A DNA stretch of 64,000 nucleotides. Source: Vicia villosa. Taxonomy: Eukaryota > Streptophyta > Magnoliopsida > Fabales > Fabaceae. Location: NCBI RefSeq assembly GCF_029867415.1, contig NW_026705927.1, positions 1 to 64,000 on the forward strand. The letters are read 5' to 3'. Below the pieces are notes generated by a model. It was not told the DNA's origin and ran no database searches. It saw only the letters and a program-made list of their open reading frames with translations. How positions within the stretch are numbered: position 1 is the stretch's first letter; each line of letters starts with the position of its first letter. Below are positions 31,645-43,283 of this stretch, in pieces. The position numbers and the translations under genes are program-made.

Positions 31645-33220
31645 TGTCATACCCCAATTTTTGACCTAAGATACCACCTCATATCATCTGCATATGTATC
31701 ATTTGCATCTCTAACAAACTGCATAGCTTGTGTTTGTTACTTGTGACTCAGCAGGATTTAATCAGGAAATCACTCATCAGTACAAGTAACAATCAATTAG
31801 GGTTTTGTTCTCCCTTCATCTCAAAAGAACTATCTTCATCAACAATCAACATTTGGTCCTCAGAGATTCATTTCAACAAACTCAAGAGCTTTGAATCGAC
31901 TGAATTAGGGTTTTGCCTGAAGATAGCATACCCCTGACTTTTGCTCAGTATTTGATCTAATGACTTGGGACATGATATCAAGACCTCAAGTGCATCATTT
32001 TGACCTAATCCATTGGCTCATAACATCTCCTACACAAAGATTGATCAGACAAATCCTCAGATCAGGGTTTTGAACTATCAGGGACTGAAATCAGGGATCA
32101 CATTTGGGAAACCATAAAAACCCCCAGGAAGTCAATCAAAGGTTTCAATCATCCTCAAATAATCCCTATGACAATATCCCATGGAAATTGCATCTCAATT
32201 CAAGACCTACAGTCATCAATTTCATCAGGTCGACAATTAGGGTTTTTTGACCTAATTCACTGAACAACTGACTTTTTAATCAGGACATGGTGTCACAACT
32301 CAAACCATGGCTCAATATCCTCTAATGCTTCAATGTGATCCATTCATACCATTCATTTGATGAGGATAGCCTGTTTCATTTGAAATCTCCAGAAACGCGA
32401 TTCGTCTGAAAAAGTCAACTGTACAAGATCACCATTGACTTTTGGGGAATTTTGGTCAACCATGACTTTTGAAGTTTTAAATCATCAATATATGATATGA
32501 GAAGTCATTTGATCAAGAAAAATCAAGAAAATCAATCAAGAATCAAAAAGTCAAAGTTTGACTTTCATACTTAGAAAATTTTTCTAAGTGTTTTTCATGG
32601 TTTTTTCCAATCTTTGAAAGGGAATTTCTCAAAATTTCACCTACAAACTGAAAAAAACTTCCAACATGAAAGTTGTAGATTTTGATCCAATAAACAACTT
32701 TGACACATATAAATTTTTTTCCATAAGATCAACCATTTAAGAGATATGGTGCTTCAAAGTTGGTACTTTTTGAAAACTTCACTTAAAATCTCATTTTCTT
32801 CAAAGTTCATGGATCTTTTTCACCCATTTCCTTAAAGGTCTTGAAGAAACTTTCAACTAAGGTTTTGAAGTGTGTAACATGAGCTTTCCAAAATGTCCAA
32901 GAGCATGAAAAAATATGGAGTGTAGCTATGGTTTTGAATTTTGCCATTAGTGAACTTTTCACTTGAAATTTCAAGCCATTTTCACAAAGTTATGAACCAA
33001 ATTGCCAAATGGACCAAGTAATGATGCATAGAGGCAATAATTGGAGATATTTTTCTGATTTGAGACAGATGGGAAAGAGATAAGAAGCATAGCCAATTTT
33101 AACCATGGTTTGGTAACTTTAACCATATGCATTTAATGGTAAGATTCCATTTTATCTCTTAAGTGCCAAATCACCATTCTTTGATCAACTTGCAAAGCTT
33201 GGAGTTCAGAAACTTTGGCC

Positions 33221-33228
33221 TATAAATA
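33221..33228 (+). promoter_or_regulatory. TATA box of the solo LTR
   Basis: TATAAATA followed by GAGGTTCAAAAC, typical of an LTR U3/R boundary. Confidence 0.5.
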
Positions 33229-34170
33229 GAGGTTCAAAACATTCTTCAAATCACACCAAAACCTCATAATCATAGGTTTTCTCTCTTCTTTCTTAAGTTA
33301 CAAGTTTCATGAGTTTCAAAGAGGGAGAATTGCAATTTCCATCTCTTGCAATTTCTAAGCAAAGTGAGGGTTCTAACATCCCATAAACATCAAATGTGAA
33401 GTGTTTGATCCATCCACACACCCCAAAAACACTCAGAACTCAAAATCACTACCCCACTTCCATATGAACACATATTGAACCTTATCATGCCAATTTTCAT
33501 TCCAGACCATTTCTGTCCAAACTATCACTTCTAACACCTTCCATATACTTCATATGAATGATCCAAACACTCACATACGACCTGTAACACCTCCATCTTC
33601 AAATTCGATTCATACTTGAAGCAACTGCAGTTCAGGTGCCATGGCCATGCTCAGATGAATTCAGCTTGTTCCAGACATCCAGACACCTTCCATAATCATC
33701 ATTGAAGCTATCCAGATTGATACAAAGCATCTGTAACACTTATATTGAAGAATCAAATCTCCAGTTTGGCCGTTTTTGAAGGTAAGTCACTTGAACTTCA
33801 AACTCATACTTGCACGCATCATAAATGAAATATGAGCATACCATCTTGTTTCTGCACCTATGAGGATCATTAACCCTCAATCAATTGCATCATATCATGA
33901 TCATACACGATTTCACAATGATTTGTCATATTAGGGTTCTTCGTGTTCATCAGAAAATTGATCACCTTAGAGCAAAAATAAATGAAATTAAATGGTACCA
34001 TCATGTTCCTTGTGAAAAAACGAGTAAGATAGACCCTTCACTTGATCAATTTGGTTCAGTTTCAGAGATTTTCAAATTCAAATGGGATTCATGTTCTTGG
34101 CGCCATATTTTTGAAACTGAATTTGGAAATTTGATTCAAAATATAATCAATGCAATGCCTTTGTTAATCA

Positions 34171-34260
34171 GACCACGCGCGTGGTCCAGTTGGTTATGCT
34201 TTTGAGTGGTGAGCGTGAGGTCGTGGGTTCAACACCCTTAGGGACCAAAACCTTTTTTTT
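34171..34260 (+). other. tRNA-like segment with Pol III box A, box B and T-run
   Basis: Box A-like TGGTCCAGTTGG (34182-34193), box B-like GGTTCAACACC (34226-34236) and an 8-T run (34253-34260) have the spacing of a Pol III unit. The start is a perfect 16-bp palindrome, GACCACGCGCGTGGTC (34171-34186). The acceptor arms do not pair, so it is not a functional tRNA. It may be a tRNA-derived relic or SINE head. Confidence 0.45.
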
Positions 34261-34721
34261 ACAACTATTTTTCTCTCATTTTTCACACAACTTCATTTAA
34301 TTATTTAACTAACCAAATTAATTTATTTTCTCTTCATTTTTTACACACCTCTTATTTAATATATATATTTTGACAATATCAAAAAAAATCACAAAAAAAG
34401 ATTTATTTAATACATTTTTAATTGGTTTTAAAATGACTTGTTTTTAAGTAATTTTAATACTTTTAAATATTATTTTTCATTTGATTTTCAAATTTAATCG
34501 CTTGTAAATATTTTTTGAAGCAAACCCTAATCATCTAAATGTTAATTGAAGACAATCTTCTTGTTTATCTCGATTAAATTGATTTCTTTCAAAATTCAAA
34601 TCGTTTTAAAAAACGAGCGATCCCGATTCCTTTTCAAAAACGGTAAACCATTTCTTTTTGATTTTCAAAGGAAACTATTGATTAAATCTTTTTAATTGAT
34701 CAATTGATTTTCAAAACGATG

Positions 34722-35340
34722 TGGGGCCTCTCGAATATTAGAGAGTATAAGTCCCTTTCGTCTTTCTTTGTACAGTTTTTGTTTTAACAGAAAACTTTTT
34801 CCAAATAAACTTCCAAACAGTTTTTTTAACAAACAAATCTTTCAACTCTTTTTTAAACCATCCACCATGTTTTATGGAAATAAAACATGGGCCTCTCGAA
34901 TATTAGAGAGTATAAGTCCCTTTCTTTTTCTTTATACAGTTTTTCTTTGTACAGAAAACTCTTTCAAAACAAATCTTCAAACAGTTTTTCAAAAGCGAAA
35001 CCTCGCGTCTGTAAATAAACAATCAACCATGTTTTGTAAATAACGCCACGGGCCTCCACGTAGGTATAAGTCCCAAGCCCCTTTTGTACATACCCATTCC
35101 AGTACATGAAATTAGGTATTTCATTGTACACTTTTTTTTGTACATATCTCAATCAATGTGTTTTTTAACTTTGAATGACAAACCAAAAACGAAGGTTTCT
35201 TTAAATCTTCCCAAAAATATACCATGGGCCTCCATGTAGGTATAAGTCCCAAGCCCTTTTTGTAAATACCTGTTTACATAGCTTTGAATAAATTCAAGTG
35301 GACCTCTCCTCGAGTATGAGTCCCGAGCCCCTATATATAC
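34722..35340 (+). repeat. Diverged tandem repeats, GGGCCTC...GTATAAGTCCC units
   Basis: Five units, roughly 80-180 bp apart, start with GGCCTC (or GGACCTC) followed by GTATAAGTCCC (or GTATGAGTCCC), near 34723, 34890, 35050, 35226 and 35300. T-rich spacers separate them. These are decayed repeats inside the solo LTR. Confidence 0.6.
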
Positions 35341-35511
35341 AAATGGAGCATGCTTACAGGTATATTTCCTTCATAAACTCCATTATATACACACACTCTG
35401 TCATATATAACTGTTCATATTTGTTCATGTACTTGTTCATGTTTGTTTGTACTTGTTCATACTTGTGATTGTGTTATATGCTTATTCAACTTAGTACAAC
35501 ACTAGGTTCCC

Positions 35512-35835
35512 CATAGCCTCCTATTGGGCTTCGTGCAAAGAATCTCCACTAGTTTAGGTTAGGACATAGAGTATGGTTTCCCGGTGAAATCGCTCTAAGA
35601 GCTCAAACCAACTATACCATGCCTCCCCTTGGGCTTTGTACAAACGAGAGACCCTCCCATAGCCTCCTCTTGGGCTTACAATGCAAGGACCCCGGATTGT
35701 CCCTCCCATAGCCTCCTCTTGGGCTTACAATGCAAGGACCCCGGATTGTCCCTCCCATAGCCTCCTCTTGGGCTTACAATGCAAGGACCCTCGGATAGCC
35801 TCCTCTTGGGCTTCGTACAAGGACCCACGGGCTTC
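35512..35835 (+). repeat. 49-bp tandem repeat with core ATAGCCTCCTCTTGGGCTT
   Basis: Three near-identical 49-bp units lie at about 35652-35798; partial units with the same core lie at about 35512, 35615 and 35795-35835. Apparent ORFs on both strands here are repeat artefacts. Confidence 0.8.
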
Positions 35836-35947
35836 TTATAAGCATCCCCAATATCCAAAACAAATACCCTAGGAGATTAGACATTTTTCATCTCTATGCT
35901 AGGAGTATCTCTTATATATCATCACAAACAATCAATCAATCAAAATC

Positions 35948-36130
35948 AAACCTTTTTGCCACAAGGCTGGCTAATTAATCAAACTGTTTTACCACCGTAC
36001 TGGATGATTAGTCAAAGTTTTTGTCACAAGGCTGACTTCATTGAAACTTTTGCCACAAGGCTGGCTGATTAATCAAAGTTTTTGTCACAAGGCTGACTTC
36101 ATTAAAACTTTTGCCACAAGGCTGGTTAAA
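35948..36130 (+). repeat. TTTTGYCACAAGGCTGRCT tandem repeats
   Basis: About six units of roughly 30 bp with alternating GCCACAAGGCTGGCT and GTCACAAGGCTGACT versions, so the true period is about 60 bp. Confidence 0.75.
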
Positions 36131-36815
36131 CAAAAACATCTTTATCATTCTAAGCACCCTAAGTGGCATGGCCCCGGGCTTATAATGAAAAGATTTTCAA
36201 ACAAAATCAAACAGATGTATGTGATGATATAGATTAGATACATCTAGCATTTAGACGACATTTGTCTATTTTCCTTTGCTTCCACTAGCATAAGTGGGAA
36301 CTACGATTGCTCTGACTTTCTCAACATCCCTTTGAGAATACGTAGGCACAAGGTCGATCCTTGGCGAGCAAAACAAAACAAAACAAAAAAAAACCATTCA
36401 AACCTTAGCACCCGTAGACCCCGAGCTACAGATGCTCTGATTCCCTCTAGGGGATATGTATGCAGAGGATCGCGATGATCTTTGCGAGCATAATCAAACA
36501 AACACCTTAGGTCCCACCTATTTCACAAGAACCTCCACCACAACAAGAATGGAATAAACAAAACAAAGAAACCTATAGAGTACTATAGATACGTTGGGTG
36601 CTAATACCTTCCCTTCGTATAACCAACCATCTTACCCGGAATCTCTCCCCCACTTTTAGGTTATTGCAGCTTTTTTCCTTTTCCTCCTTTGGAAATAATA
36701 AAAAGTTTGGTCGGTACAAAAGAAAAATCATTTTTTTTGAGCACTCGAGCCCAAAGAAGGCATCAGGTGTCTCATCCACAAAAAGAGGCACAAAAACGGT
36801 TTTTCGCCCGCGACA

Positions 36816-36820
36816 GGGTT
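36816..36820. repeat. Target-site duplication of solo LTR, right copy
   Basis: GGGTT, identical to 31640-31644; LTR1 continues with ATTACAAAG. Confidence 0.9.
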
Positions 36821-37251
36821 ATTACAAAGTTAACGTTCTTTTCAAAAACATCTTTCGAAAGATAAACAAGCATTTTGTATACATCCACACACGGATCATT
36901 ACAAAATTCAATTTACAAAAGTATTTGAAACCACATATGAGCATTCTAAAGCAATTGAAAAGTGATCGAAAAACAAGTGAGCTAAGCAAACTTAAGAGCC
37001 CATGGATAACCATGGATACAAAGGGTGCTAACACCTTCCCTTTGTATAACCTACCCCCCTACCCAGAATTTCTTAAAGGTCTTTTTTCTGTTTCTTTTAT
37101 AAACCTTTCCTTAATTGGATAAAATAAAAGGTCGGTGGCGACTCTGTGAATTTTCAAAATGCGAAAGCATTAAGCGATAAAAAAGAGTCACTTCACGTAT
37201 CTCTACAAAACAGAGGTATGGCCCGGTATAAAAAACGGAGGTCCACAGAAC

Positions 37252-37269
37252 TGGCGACACTGCTGGGGA
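37252..37269 (+). other. Ogre primer binding site
   Basis: TGGCGACACTGCTGGGGA, four bases after the LTR's terminal CA. Ogre elements are reported to use tRNA-Arg; the TGGCGAC start agrees with that. Confidence 0.8.
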
Positions 37270-37924
37270 CATACTTTCAAAAAAAAACAAAATGTTTTCA
37301 AAAGGGGTTACCTTAAGAGAATAGGTCGATGTTTTCAATTGTTTGACTTGATTGCTCTATTTTTCAAAGGTTTGTTTGGGTATTTTGCTTGTGTGAAAGA
37401 TTCTAACCCGAATCTCGAGATACCTTAAGTATATGACAATAGACCAAGGAAACTGTACGGCATGTACCGATACGGTTGATCTGGTAGTCATCGTTAGTGC
37501 GATACTTTGGTTTATACTGATGTCCCTTGAAAACGATCAAGGAGTATATTAGGCTTCCGAAATGTCATTAAACACTAATTTGTCTTAGAACCTTTTTAGT
37601 TGAACTTGACTTGTGGCCTATTAAGTGGCTAGCTTTGAAATTGATCGAAGTTAGTTATCCTCGAGGAATATTTTGATCGGCCGCTCGAGCGCCGCATTGA
37701 GATGTTACTTCCAAGGATCATAGAACTCGAGTACTATTCTAGGACAGGTTTTAACCAACTCAACTTCAGTAGGGAGGGTATCACCTATCAGCTCCATGCA
37801 AGCCTTTAAACCTAAGGCTATTGTTTGATTTGTCTTTGTGTGCCACATGTTTGCATCATAAGCATATCATTTTTTGCACCAAACACTTCAAGGATCAAAG
37901 AGTTTACCTTTGTTTTTGCAGGTA
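37270..37924 (+). other. Ogre leader between primer site and ORF1
   Basis: No ORF. It ends in TTTGTTTTTGCAG (AG at 37920-37921), a strong 3' splice-site consensus three bases before the ORF1 ATG. AAAGGTTTG near 37365 is a possible 5' splice site. Confidence 0.5.
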
Positions 37925-39268
37925 ATGGCTCCCGCCACCAAAGATTACATCCGAATCAACATCTCAACGGTACCATCTGAACTAAAAGACTTAGTGTCAG
38001 AATTCCCCAGGAATGTTCAATTCACCGAAAGGCATGGTCACCTACTCCATTTGGTTACCTCAAAATTTGAAGAAGACATGATACGGGTCCTGTTCCAATT
38101 CTTTGACCCCGAACATCATTGCTTTACCTTTCCTGATTACCAGTTGGTACCCACTTTGGAAGAATTCTCTGAACTAATGGGATTACCTGTTCAAAATCAA
38201 TTACCTTTCACTGGTTTAGAAAGGATTCCAAAACCTGAAGTCATTGCTGCTGCTTTACATCTGCGGAAATCAGAAATCGAGTCCAATTGGGAAACAAAGA
38301 GTGGAGTTAAGGGTTTGCTTACCAAGTTCTTATTGGAAAAGGCTCGACTACTGCTAGAAAACAAAAGTTATCCAGCTTTTGAGGAGGTTATGGCCCTTTT
38401 GATCTATGGTTTGGTTTTATTCCCAAATCCCGACCAGTTCATAAGTGTACACATCATCAACCTTTTCCTAATCCGTAACCCGGTACCAACATTGCTGGGA
38501 GACATTCTACACTCTCTACACACTCGTACCATGAAGAAACGAGGAACTCTCATGTGCTGTATACCACTACTGGCTAGGTGGTTTACATTTCATCTTCCCC
38601 GATCAGTGTTGAGAAATGAACAAAGAATGCATTGGTCTCGCAGGATTATGTCTTTGTCTCATTCAGATATCCGGTGGAACAAATTCTTTCAAAGAGACAT
38701 TACTATCATTGATCATTGTGGAGAGTACCCTAATGTGCCACTCCTTGGCATCAAAGGAGGCATCACTTACAATCCCTCTTTAGCTCTACACCAATTCGGA
38801 TATGCAAGGAGCAACGGTCCTCATGACATGATTATCCATGGCATTGTGTTTGATTACGAGAATGATTCTCATAGACACCGACGAAGGTTCATACATGCAT
38901 GGGACAGTGTCTATAGAATAGAAAGCAAAACTCTAGGGCAATGGAATTCTATTCCTATGGAACCTTACCTCAGATGGGTCCGCACTCATGCTCAGAAACT
39001 CCTTATGCCATATCCCGCTGTTCTACCTGTGACTATTGAACCAGAGGTCGAAGGATATGAACCTCAAGTTATTCTACACCCGGATATGCCAACTGACCTA
39101 GAAGAGTTGCAAAAATCTTGGGTTCAACTCAAAGAGGAAAGAGACACCTTCAAAGCATACTGTCAAGACTATGAGAGAAGGATATTGGAGCTCACCGGAC
39201 AGCTTCAAGAAGAACAGCAGATCAACACATTCCTGGGGGCAAAGAGAAAGCGTCCACAGGAGACCTGA
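37925..39268 (+). CDS. Ogre ORF1 protein, unknown function
   Basis: An intact ORF of 447 aa from ATGGCTCCCGCC; the frame is open 17 codons further upstream, but this ATG follows a splice-acceptor-like site. It has no gag or pol motif. Residues about 20-90 (TERHGHLLHLV, FQFFDPEHHCFTFPDYQLVPTLEEFSELMGLPV) resemble the N-terminal pattern of plant mobile-domain proteins. The middle part is helical with RHRRRFIHAWDSVYR near residue 330. The C-terminus is a probable coiled coil (LEELQKSWVQLKEERDTF to LTGQLQEEQQ) ending in a basic AKRKRP, a possible nuclear signal. An extra ORF before gag is a hallmark of Ogre; its role is unknown. The truncated second copy in this window lacks it. Confidence 0.85.
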   Translation: MAPATKDYIRINISTVPSELKDLVSEFPRNVQFTERHGHLLHLVTSKFEEDMIRVLFQFFDPEHHCFTFPDYQLVPTLEEFSELMGLPVQNQLPFTGLERIPKPEVIAAALHLRKSEIESNWETKSGVKGLLTKFLLEKARLLLENKSYPAFEEVMALLIYGLVLFPNPDQFISVHIINLFLIRNPVPTLLGDILHSLHTRTMKKRGTLMCCIPLLARWFTFHLPRSVLRNEQRMHWSRRIMSLSHSDIRWNKFFQRDITIIDHCGEYPNVPLLGIKGGITYNPSLALHQFGYARSNGPHDMIIHGIVFDYENDSHRHRRRFIHAWDSVYRIESKTLGQWNSIPMEPYLRWVRTHAQKLLMPYPAVLPVTIEPEVEGYEPQVILHPDMPTDLEELQKSWVQLKEERDTFKAYCQDYERRILELTGQLQEEQQINTFLGAKRKRPQET

Positions 39269-39557
39269 AGGATCATTTATTTCTGTCTTGTAAGCCCAAA
39301 TGAGGCAAAGAAAAAAGAAGCAAAAAAAAAAAAGAAATAAATTGATTAGCTAACGTTTGTTTCTTCTTTAACAAATCTAAACTCTAAGATCCTTGAAACA
39401 TTGCACACACATTTCACTTCATGCATTGCATATACATTTCATACATTGCATATACATTTCATACATTGCATACACATGGCATCCAGTCATACACATTGCA
39501 TAACAGGTTCACATGCCGGATTTCTCATCTTCTCGCTGTTTATTTCAGTCAGAAGAG
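39269..39557 (+). other. Ogre ORF1-gag spacer with short tandem repeats
   Basis: A-rich at first, then three units of about 21 bp (ATTGCATATACATTTCATAC) at about 39420-39480. It ends in CTGTTTATTTCAG (AG at 39546-39547), again splice-acceptor-like, 10 nt before the gag ATG at 39558. Confidence 0.6.
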
Positions 39558-39716
39558 ATGGAATCCGAGACAAGCATCAAGAATCTCGAAGCACAGAATG
39601 CCCAAGTTCAAATGGCAATTCTGGAACTGGCAAAGGGGCAACAAGAACTGAAAGCCCTGATAATCAAGAAGAAAAAGAAGCCCAGTCAAAAAGTTCAAAA
39701 ATCCACCGATCCCTGA
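39558..39716 (+). pseudogene. gag: Ogre gag N-terminus, frameshifted
   Basis: MESETSIKNLEAQNAQVQM begins a short coiled coil followed by a Lys-rich patch. The frame stops at 39714-39716. The natural continuation (PPIPETVGDDEQEDNQS) is in the +1 frame from 39703 and is open into the main gag frame. So an indel, probably one extra A, lies in the A-rich 39660-39702. This is the only break I see in the coding part of this copy. Confidence 0.7.
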
Positions 39717-42700
39717 AACAGTCGGTGATGATGAACAAGAAGACAATCAAAGCAACCAGGGTTCTGCTAAACCCTCTCTCTCTTCAAACGAAGAAGATGA
39801 TCATTCTGGGGACGAACCGGATAATGAAAAATACCAACAGCTGGAAGACCGTATGAAAGCTATGGAGATACAAAAAATACCTGGCTTAGATTTCAATGAT
39901 CTGGGGCTCATCTCGGATGTTGTTATCCCTCCAAAATTCAAAGTTCCTGTCTTTGCAAAATATGATGGAGTTTCTTGCCCGAAACTACATCTGAGATCCT
40001 ATGTGAGGAAGATACAACCTCATACAACAGATAACAAATTGTGGATTCACTTCTTCCAAGAAAGTCTGTCGGGTACACAACTCGAATGGTACTACCAGCT
40101 GGAAAATACCAAGGTTCATAATTGGGAAGAATTAGCTGCTGCTTTTTACAAACAGTACCAATACAATGCGGATCTTGCGCCAACCCGTACTCAACTAAGG
40201 GGCATGTCTATGGGACCAAAAGAAAGTTTCAAAGGATATGCACAAAAGTGGAGAGATATGGCTGGAAGGGTTCAACCACCCTTATCTGATCGCGAACTAG
40301 TCGACATGTTCATGGGCACTTTAACTGGCCCTTTCTATAGCCATTTGCTGGGAAGCTCATCATCAGGTTTCACTGACCTGATACTGACCGGAGAACGTGT
40401 CGAAAGTGGCATTCAAAATGGAAAAATTCAAATAAGTTCCTCCTCTGGTACTACAAAAAGGCCCATCAGCGGGAGGAATGAGGTCAATGCAACACAAATT
40501 CAGAAAAGTCGCAAAAGTGAGCAGCATCAATCTGTAGGGGCAGTTCTGATCTCCGCATCTGCACCTCAAAAATATCAACAGCTAAAATATACGCATCGAC
40601 CAGATGCACCAAGAAGAAATTTCACCAGAATCAGCATGCCAATCTCTCAGGCATTGCAGCACTTGCTAAAAGCAGATCTGATCACCTTAAGAGGTCCTCC
40701 AAAGAATGTCAACACTTCCTCTCTGAATTATCGCCCTGTTGCAACATGTGCCTATCACTCAAATTGTCCAGGACATGACGCAGATCACTGCTGGGCCCTG
40801 AAAAATAAAATACAAGATATGATAGATGCTGGGGAAATTGAGTTCGATCCTCCAGAAACTCCAAATGTCATTACTGCACCTATGCCAAAGCATGACAAAA
40901 CTGTCAACGCTATCCTGGACACTGTTTACATCTATGATATGAACGAATTATCAACTCCACTCTGCGAAGTCAAAGGAAAGCTAATCCGAGCTGGTTACTT
41001 CCCAGGATGTGACCCCGACTGCTTTTACTGCTCCTGCCTGCCCGATGGTTGTGAAAATCTGAGGATGGGAATTCAAAAATGGATGGATCGCCGTATCATT
41101 ATGTTTGAGAGGCTCCCTTCTATGGACGTGCTGTGCGAAGTCTTCGCAAACGGGATGAGAATAGAGGATGCCTCAATGATCTCCAGCTTACCATTCAAAA
41201 TCTCTGCCAAGGCTCCATTCAAAATTTCTGCTACACTCAAAGTGGCATCAATAGTCATTGCTAGTCCAACTCCATTTCCATACTCCTCAGACAAAGCTGT
41301 CCCATGGGGATATGACGCTAATGTTTACATTCATGGAGTTAAGCAGGGTACCTCGACTAAAGAGACCGCAAAGTTAACTACTCCAACTGTGGGTAATATT
41401 GTGGGTACCAGCAAGATCACGAGAAGTGGAAGAATCTTTTCCCCAGAAATTTCTCCAAATGTTGCTGCTGGTCCAGTCCGAGTCCCAGTTCCTAATCAAA
41501 ATATCAGCGCTCGAGGCAAAGAGCCACAAGTTGAACAAGTTCAAACCCCGGTGGAGATCACTGCTAAGGATCCGTCAAAGCAAGAAATGGAGGAAATATT
41601 GAAAATCATCTGCAAAAGTGATTACAATATTGTTGAGCAACTGGGGCACACCGCTTCAAAAATCTCAATGCTATCTCTACTAAAATATTCAGAAGCTCAT
41701 GCCAAAGCTTTGATGAAGTTCCTCAAAGCTGCGCATGTGCCTCAAGAGATCTCAGTCGACCAATTTGAGAATTGTGTTGCCAATCTAACCATGAGCAATG
41801 GTCTTGGTTTCTCCGATGTGGATCTAACCCCTGCTGGAAAAAATCACAACAAAGCCTTACATATCTCCATTGAATGTAATGGCACCACTCTATCTCATGT
41901 GCTAGTAGATAACGGTTCTTCTTTGAACGTGTTACCGAAAATAGTACTAGAAAAGCTTGACTTCGAAGGAATTGTGTTACAACCAAGTGATGTTGTGGTA
42001 AGAGCCTTTGACGGGTCAACCAGAACGGTATACGGAAAAGTGAATCTCCCAATCAGAGTGGGTTCTCAGATCTTCGATTCCATCTTTTACGTAATGGAAA
42101 TTCACCCAGCCTACTCCTGTTTACTTGGACGCCCTTGGATACATGGGGCAAACGCTGTAACTTCTACCCTGCATCAGAAGTTAAAATATCCAGTAAAAGG
42201 AAAGATTGTCACAGTCTATGGCGAAGAGGAATATATGGTTAGTCACCTAAGCAATTCCAAATATGTCGAGTTGGAGGACGAATTCATCAAAACTCCATGC
42301 CAATCATTTGAGGTGGTCTCCCCAGATGTCTCTACCACCAAGCATATTCCTGCTACTCCAACTACAACTATGGCTTCTCTCAAAGATGCCAAAGCCATGA
42401 TTGAACAGGGTGATTGCACAGTATGGGGACAGCTTCCCGATATACCCTACAAGTCTGACAAGCTAGGTCTGGGCTATGACAGTGAAAATCAAAAGATTGA
42501 TCAAGGCCCTCGTTCGGGAGGATTAATGTCACACTTCGTCAGCCAAGAAGTAAACGCTATTGAAGATGAAGGAGTGTTCTTGAACCATATCATTCAGCCA
42601 TATCCAGATGAGATGCCACCTATTTCCATGGGAATGTGGGATGCTGTGGGAGAACCAAATGGCGGGTATAACTATCAGTATGCCGTACCTCAGAATTCTT

Positions 42701-43283
42701 ATATTGCTTTGGAAGACATTACCCCGACTGGATGGGGTGATCAAATTGGAAATGACGAAAGTTTCACAAGTCCCGTCACTGAGCAATATAAAAATCCACC
42801 CAAAGAAGTATGGGACACGCTAGGAGAACCCAGCAGCAAATATGATTATATGGTGAAATATTCCGCTCCTCCAAGCTCACAAATTGCTATGAAGGACATT
42901 GTCCCAACTGGATGGGATGAACATTACGATGACAATTTCGTTTTCGAAGAAGCCAGGGAAATACCAAATAACGAGGGTTGCTTTCTGTCAGAATACACTC
43001 CTCATCAGGATACACAAGTCTCTATTCAAAGCATCATCCCGACTTCATGGGACGGCCTTATCGAGCATCTCGCTCAGCCAACAGAGATATCTCAGCCTGG
43101 GCTCTCGTATCCAGCAGAGTATATCCCTTATCCCGAAGGATCACCGGCTCATTTTCCCACTAATGAAATCAATGTTGTGGAAGATGAAAAAGACAACTAC
43201 AACTGGAACAGCTGGGTACCCCCTGCTCACAACAGTGGATTGAACAACTGGAAAGCTGAGGATGTGATCTCCTTTGACCAGGA
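39703..43283 (+). CDS. gag-pro: Ogre gag-protease (first exon, first copy)
   Basis: Open through the 1,144 codons from 39853 and also upstream to 39703. Capsid domain: PVFAKYDGVSCPKLHL, LWIHFFQESLSGTQLEWYY, ESFKGYAQKWRDMAGRV (about 39940-40420). Zinc knuckle of C-x2-H-x5-H-x4-C type, CAYHSNCPGHDADHC, near 40750. A Cys-rich segment (CDPDCFYCSCLPDGC) follows near 41010. Protease: HVLVDNGSSLNVLP (41900-41940; D-N-G in place of D-S/T-G) and CLLGRPWIHGA (42119). The last 230 codons hold repeated W-D-x-x-GEP and PTGWD motifs. It reaches TAA at 43285-43287, but a donor GT at 43284 lets splicing remove that stop. Confidence 0.88.

Larger units (their letters stand above)
31645..36815 (+). mobile_element. 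Solo LTR of a second Ogre-like family, inserted in LTR1
   Basis: A 5,171-bp sequence with ends TGTCATACCCC and CGCGACA, flanked by GGGTT on both sides, and no gag, pol or primer site inside. This is a solo LTR left by LTR-LTR recombination. Comparison with LTR2, which lacks it, fixes both junctions. It has a TATA box (33221-33228), a tRNA-like segment (34171-34260) and several blocks of degenerate tandem repeats (34722-36130). Strand is taken from the TGTCATACCCC start shared in style with the other Ogre LTRs. Confidence 0.88.
27407..37247 (+). repeat. Ogre LTR1 (5' LTR), interrupted by a solo LTR
   Basis: TG at 27407, terminal CA at 37246-37247, four bases before the primer site. Without the inserted solo LTR and its duplicate (31645-36820) the LTR is about 4.67 kb. 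It contains a 715-bp block (27717-28432) missing from LTR2, a TATA box at 29803-29809, a conserved AGCGCTTTT hairpin (30353-30375) and an AT-rich stretch from 30600 to 31150. Apart from the 55-codon ORF listed separately, the open stretches (for example 28785-29075) look accidental. Confidence 0.88.

Noticed and set aside
34171..34260. Functional tRNA gene
   Set aside because: Boxes A and B are present, but the acceptor arms do not pair and the T-stem has a mismatch; kept only as a tRNA-like segment.
35676..35872. Repetitive ORFs on both strands
   Set aside because: Products of the 49-bp tandem repeat.
36598..37122. 174-codon open frame on the + strand
   Set aside because: It spans the end of the solo LTR, the target duplication and the resumed LTR1, so it is an accidental frame across a junction with no domain.
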